Of a stretch of DNA of 64,000 nt, positions 60,426 through 64,000 are shown one piece after another; positions within the stretch are counted from its first letter, which is position 1, and each line of letters opens with the position of its first letter. This DNA is from Paguma larvata (Eukaryota; Chordata; Mammalia; Carnivora; Viverridae). The stretch lies in the NCBI GenBank assembly GCA_030068075.1, contig CM057830.1, positions 27,808,247 through 27,872,246 of the forward strand, read 5' to 3'. Below the pieces are notes generated by a model. The model was not told where the DNA came from and searched no databases. It worked only from the letters and a program-made list of their open reading frames with translations. Made by a program: the position numbers and the translations under genes.

Positions 60426-61084
60426 TAAGTAAAGGAGAAACTTACAAGTCCTATGAGTTATGATAACATGACAAAGTCTGCTGTGAGAAGTTAGTAGGGA
60501 AGAAATCCTACAAGCCTGATTGTACTTACAGAAATCTCAATCAGCAGGACATACCTGTAACAGATTAATCAGTTAAGGGCCAACAGTACAAATTGACATA
60601 GCCTCTGGTCTAAAAAGTCAAAGAGATTTCTGGAATTATTCAAAGGATGGTAAAATTGGACATAGAGCCTTCTACTTTGCATTCCTGTAACTGTACAAAT
60701 CCAAACGAGTGAACCCTGGCTGTGATTGGGCATAAGTCAACTGCTGGGAACTTGTGAAGAAATTCATTGGAGCTATGAAATAAAAATAGAAAGATTAAAT
60801 GCAAATAGAAAGAGATCATTTTAAATGGTTAGTAAGCATATTTAACCATCAATACAATGCATAGTGAGAAATAAAAATTACATGAATGAGCACTGATTTT
60901 TCCTATCCAACATTCTGTGGTTAGTAATAGGGTATGATTACTCTATTGCTACCAATCTGAATTTCACATTTTGAGAAAATATTTTCAATCCCTTCTCCTA
61001 GAGACCTCTAATAGAGTACTAGAAATTGGCTTTTTTACTGTAGTCCCCCAAAGTTTGCTTTTCTGGTAAATATCATATAGAAAG
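60426..61084. other. Unassigned AT-rich DNA
   Basis: No gene or nameable repeat. A 66-codon minus-strand frame at 60985-61185 extends into paralogous segment B and has no known match. Confidence 0.4.
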
Positions 61085-61560
61085 AGTGAGAATGGCAGGT
61101 CCCAAGAATAATTATTAGCCAAGTAGGAGAGGATGAATTTATGATAGGATACATCCACATAGTTAAGTGCTTTCTCTAATAACACACCTAAACCTTATGT
61201 TCTCTGCCAGGGAAAACAGAAGTCTATACTTACTCAAAAGAAGGAAAGTGGCAAACTAGGTGAAGAGGGTGAACAAATCTAGGATGCCAGTGAAGACATC
61301 ATCAAACCTGTCTGCTTTAGGATTCAATGAGGGAAGAGTGTGTTTCCAGGACTGTGCTGAATGATAGAGACTAGAGATGATAAAGAGAGTGAAGAGTAAG
61401 TTCAAAAAGGATGAAAGATGGAGACGTAGAAAGATTCACTGAGACTTTGGAAGTAGTGCTCTGCTGTCAGAAAAGTGTGAAACTGATTATGAATAGAAGG
61501 GAAAGAAGTGGAGGTTACTGGAGTTAATAAGGATAGGTACCGTGTAAAGAGGCTACATGG
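61085..61560. repeat. Paralogous segment B (pair with 55528-55975)
   Basis: Same-orientation homologue of segment A about 5.6 kb away, on the other side of the ferritin pseudogene. On the minus strand the equivalent block reads 'NPKADRFDDVFTGILDLFT', close to A's 'DPNTDRVNDLFTDILDLLT'. Another pair is 'FLTAEHYFQSLSES' versus 'FLPAEQHLQSLSES'. Stops occur in both, so no intact protein is proposed. Confidence 0.75.
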
Positions 61561-61982
61561 GCTCTTTTCTGTACATCTAGGTGATCTGCTTTGTGTTGAG
61601 AATTCCATGCCTGCAGGATGCCGAGAACTTAAAACAATAAAACATAATAATAATTAACCACGTTTCCATAGCACTTTATAATGTGATATCATGGTGGTCA
61701 TTTTTTCTTATTTGCACCTCTCATAGAGCCCTTTGTTATTATAATTGCAAAATTCATTCAGACATTTTGCCATCTATGCCAAAACATTTTTTTTGGCTGA
61801 TTCTAAGCTTTTCTTTTCTTTCTTTCTTTTTTTTTTTTTTAATTTTGTGTTATCCATATGATGCTAGGTTTATTTACATAACATTTAAGATGTATAAAAT
61901 CATACTTTAATTTATTTAAATACTTTCAAAATCTGATTCTAAAGACCCTCCAGTTTCTTATTTTTTCTTCTATTTTCTGATT
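61561..61982. other. Unassigned sequence with T/CT-rich tract
   Basis: A T-rich tract is at 61810-61845. Nothing else recognised. Confidence 0.35.
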
Positions 61983-62960
61983 TTTTAAATATAATTTATT
62001 GTCAAGTTGGCTAACATACAGTGTGTAAAATGTGCTCTTGGTTTTTGGGGTAGATTCCCGCGGTTCATCGTTTCCATACAACACCCAGTGCTCATCCCAA
62101 CAAGTGCCCCCTCAAAGCCCATCACCCATTTTCCCCTCTCCCCCACCCCCCATCAACCCTCAGTATGTTCTCTGTATTTAAGAGTCTCTTATGTTTGCCT
62201 CCCTCCCTCTCTATTTGTAACTATTTTTCCCCCTTCCCTTCTCCCATGGTCTTCTGTTAAGTTTCTCAAGATCCACATATGAGTGAAAACATATGATATC
62301 TGTCCTTCTCTGACTGACTTATTTCACTCAGCATAATACCTTCCAGTTCCATCCATGTTGCTGCAAATGGCATGATTTCACTATTTCTCATTGCCATGTA
62401 GTATTCCACTGTATATGTAAACCACATCTTCTTTATCCATTCATCAGTTGATGGACATTTAGGCTCTTTCCATAATTTGGTTATTGTTTAAAATGCTTCT
62501 ATAAACACTGGGGTACATGTGTCCCTAAGAATCAGCACTCCTGAATCCTTTGTATAGATTCCTAGTAGTGCTACTGCTGGGTCGTAGGGTAGTTCTATTT
62601 TTAATTTTTGAGGAACCTCCACACTGTTTTTCAGAGTGGCTATACAAGTTTCCAATCCCACCAACAGTGTAAGAGGGATTCTATTTCTCCACATCCTCGC
62701 CAGCATCTGTAATTTCCTGAGTTGTTCATTTTAGTCACTCTGACCAGTGTGAGGTGGTATTGCAGTGTGGTTTTGATTTGTATTTCCCTGATGATGAGTG
62801 ATGTTGAGCATCTTTTCATGTGTCTGTTCGCCATCTGGATGTCTTCTTTGGAAAAGCGTTCATTCATGTCTTCTGCATATTTCTTCACTAGATTATTTGT
62901 TTTTTGGGAGTTGAATTTGGTAAATTCTTTAGAGATTTTGGATATTAACACTTTATACAA
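61983..62960 (-). mobile_element. L1 3' portion, minus strand (one half of an inverted pair)
   Basis: The plus strand shows the reversed L1 3'UTR ('gtcaagttggctaacataca', 'cacccagtgctcatcccaac') and then the reversed ORF2 C-terminus ('cactcagcataataccttcc', 'caccaacagtgtaagaggg') up to about 62960. Minus-strand open blocks at 62706-62488 and 62966-62640 carry the L1 '[20 protein letters not shown]' region. Confidence 0.9.
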
Positions 62961-62964
62961 ATGC

Positions 62965-63616
62965 ATGGAGGTTAAAGAACATTCTACTAAAGAACATATG
63001 GGTCAACCAGGCAATTAAAGAAGAAATTTTAAAATATATGGAAACAAAGGAAAATGAAAACACATCAATCCAAACCCTTTAGGATGCAGCAAAGGCAGTC
63101 CTAAGAGGAAAATACATTGCAATCCAGGCCTATCTCAAGAAAAAAAAATCCCCAATACTAAATCTAAGAGCACACCTAAAGAAACTAGAAGCAGAACAAC
63201 AAAGACACCCCATACCCATCCGAAGAAGAGAAATAATAAAGATCAGAGCAGAAATAAACAATATAGAATCAAAAGTAAAAAAAGCAGAACATATCAATGA
63301 AACTAAGAGTTGGTTTTTTGAAAAAATACACAAAATTGATAAACCCCTAGACAGACTTCTCAAAAAGAAAGAAGACCCAAATAGATAAAATCATGAATGA
63401 AAATGGATTGATCGCAACCAACCCCTCAGAAATAGATGCAATTATCAGAGAATACTATGAAAAATTATATGCCAACAAACTGGACAACCTGGAAGAAATG
63501 GACAAACTCTCAGACACTCACACATTACTAAAACTCAAATGGGAAGAAATAGAACATTTGAACAGACCCATAACTAGTGAAGAAATTGAATCGGTTATCA
63601 AAAATCTCCCAACAGA
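62965..63616 (+). mobile_element. Inverted L1 ORF2 piece cut by a satellite-like array
   Basis: Plus-sense ORF2 from the endonuclease C-terminal region ('gggtcaaccaggcaattaaa') through 'ggcctatctcaagaaaa' to the start of the RT region ('[23 protein letters not shown]'). At about 63617 L1 similarity ends within 'NLPTD' and the telomere-motif array begins. With 61983-62960 it looks like a twin-primed L1 whose junction half is missing. Confidence 0.85.
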
Positions 63617-64000
63617 TGAGCTTTTCTTATCATGTGTTCGGGAAGCCACTTTCTTCATATCTAGGGTTAGGGTTAGGATTAGTGTATGTGCCTACTATTT
63701 TGCAGTTCAGAGACCTCTCCAAAGGCTTAGGGTTAGGGTTAGGGTAGGGTTAAACTTAAGGATTAGAGTTAGAGGTTAGGGGTTAGAGTTAAGGTTGGGT
63801 TTAGGATAAGTGTTAGGGTATTTTACATTTCAGAGTCCTCTCCAGATAATAAAACTCCTGACTTCTGCTGGGGTTAGGGTTACAGTTAAGGTTAGAGGTT
63901 AGAGGTTAGTGGGTAGGAGTTAGGGGTTAGGGGGTAGTGTATGCTCCTGGTATCCTACAGTTCCAAGACTTCTTCAGCTGTCAAACCCTAGAGTTCTGGG
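63617..64000 (+). repeat. Telomere-motif-rich satellite-like array (incomplete)
   Basis: Alternating modules: TTAGGG-rich blocks (63662-63683, 63727-63825, 63880-63938) and a conserved non-telomeric block that appears three times, 'attttgcagttcagagacct' (63697), 'attttacatttcagagtcct' (63820) and 'atcctacagttccaagactt' (63952), at 123 and 132 bp spacing. The TTAGGG blocks are degenerate (TTAGAG, TTAGGA, GTTAGTG), so this is not a terminal telomere. The array continues beyond the window. Confidence 0.85.

Noticed and set aside
63662..63830. True chromosome end (telomere)
   Set aside because: TTAGGG units are degenerate and interrupted by a conserved non-telomeric block, and L1 lies directly beside it.

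Overview
The window reads as carnivore, almost certainly felid, nuclear DNA. The evidence is 26 tRNA-derived SINEs of the felid SINEC_Fc type (tRNA-like head, CT-rich body, A-rich tail), several LINE-1 copies with carnivore-type 5' and 3' untranslated regions, and old mammalian repeats (L2, MIR, MER5-like). I see no intact host protein-coding gene. The only clear gene-derived unit is an intronless ferritin heavy-chain-like pseudogene at 56739-57260. It looks closer to the X-linked FTHL17 type than to FTH1. With the heavy L1 load, this makes an X-chromosome origin plausible but not proven.

Layout. 1-9.8 kb: an LTR fragment nested in an L1 tail, an L2, an old L1 ORF2 carrying two SINEs, an L1 tail with an inverted end, and more SINEs. 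9.8-20.7 kb: an ancient plus-strand L1 split by at least six later insertions. The largest is a nearly full-length minus-strand L1 (11563-16991) with broken ORF1 and ORF2, a 16-bp target-site duplication and an apparent 3' transduction. 20.7-27.6 kb: L1 5'UTR pieces, including one tandemly duplicated orphan, an old L1, a possible decayed retrocopy, and an L1 inserted in another L1's 5'UTR. 28.9-30.9 kb: a textbook twin-primed L1 inside a MIR. 31-39 kb: mostly unassigned AT-rich DNA with MIRs, SINEs and a perfect 38-bp direct repeat. 39.06-43.05 kb: a TSD-bounded L1 with both ends but internal deletions. 43-48 kb: an old L1ME-like tail, a MER5-like fragment and SINEs. 49.8-53.1 kb: two solo LTRs with recognisable promoter and poly(A) signals. 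53.6-54.1 kb: an old dispersed repeat. 55-61.6 kb: L2, two paralogous segments of about 450 bp on either side of the ferritin pseudogene, and a MIR. 62-63.6 kb: a head-to-head L1 pair that runs into a telomere-motif-rich satellite-like array (63.62-64 kb) continuing past the window.

The genes do not form a working pathway here. The biology is the layered history of retrotransposition: SINEs in LTRs in L1s, SINEs in SINE tails, L1s in L1s. Repeat family names were given from recognised consensus features by eye, not by database search. Boundaries are supported best where target-site duplications are quoted.
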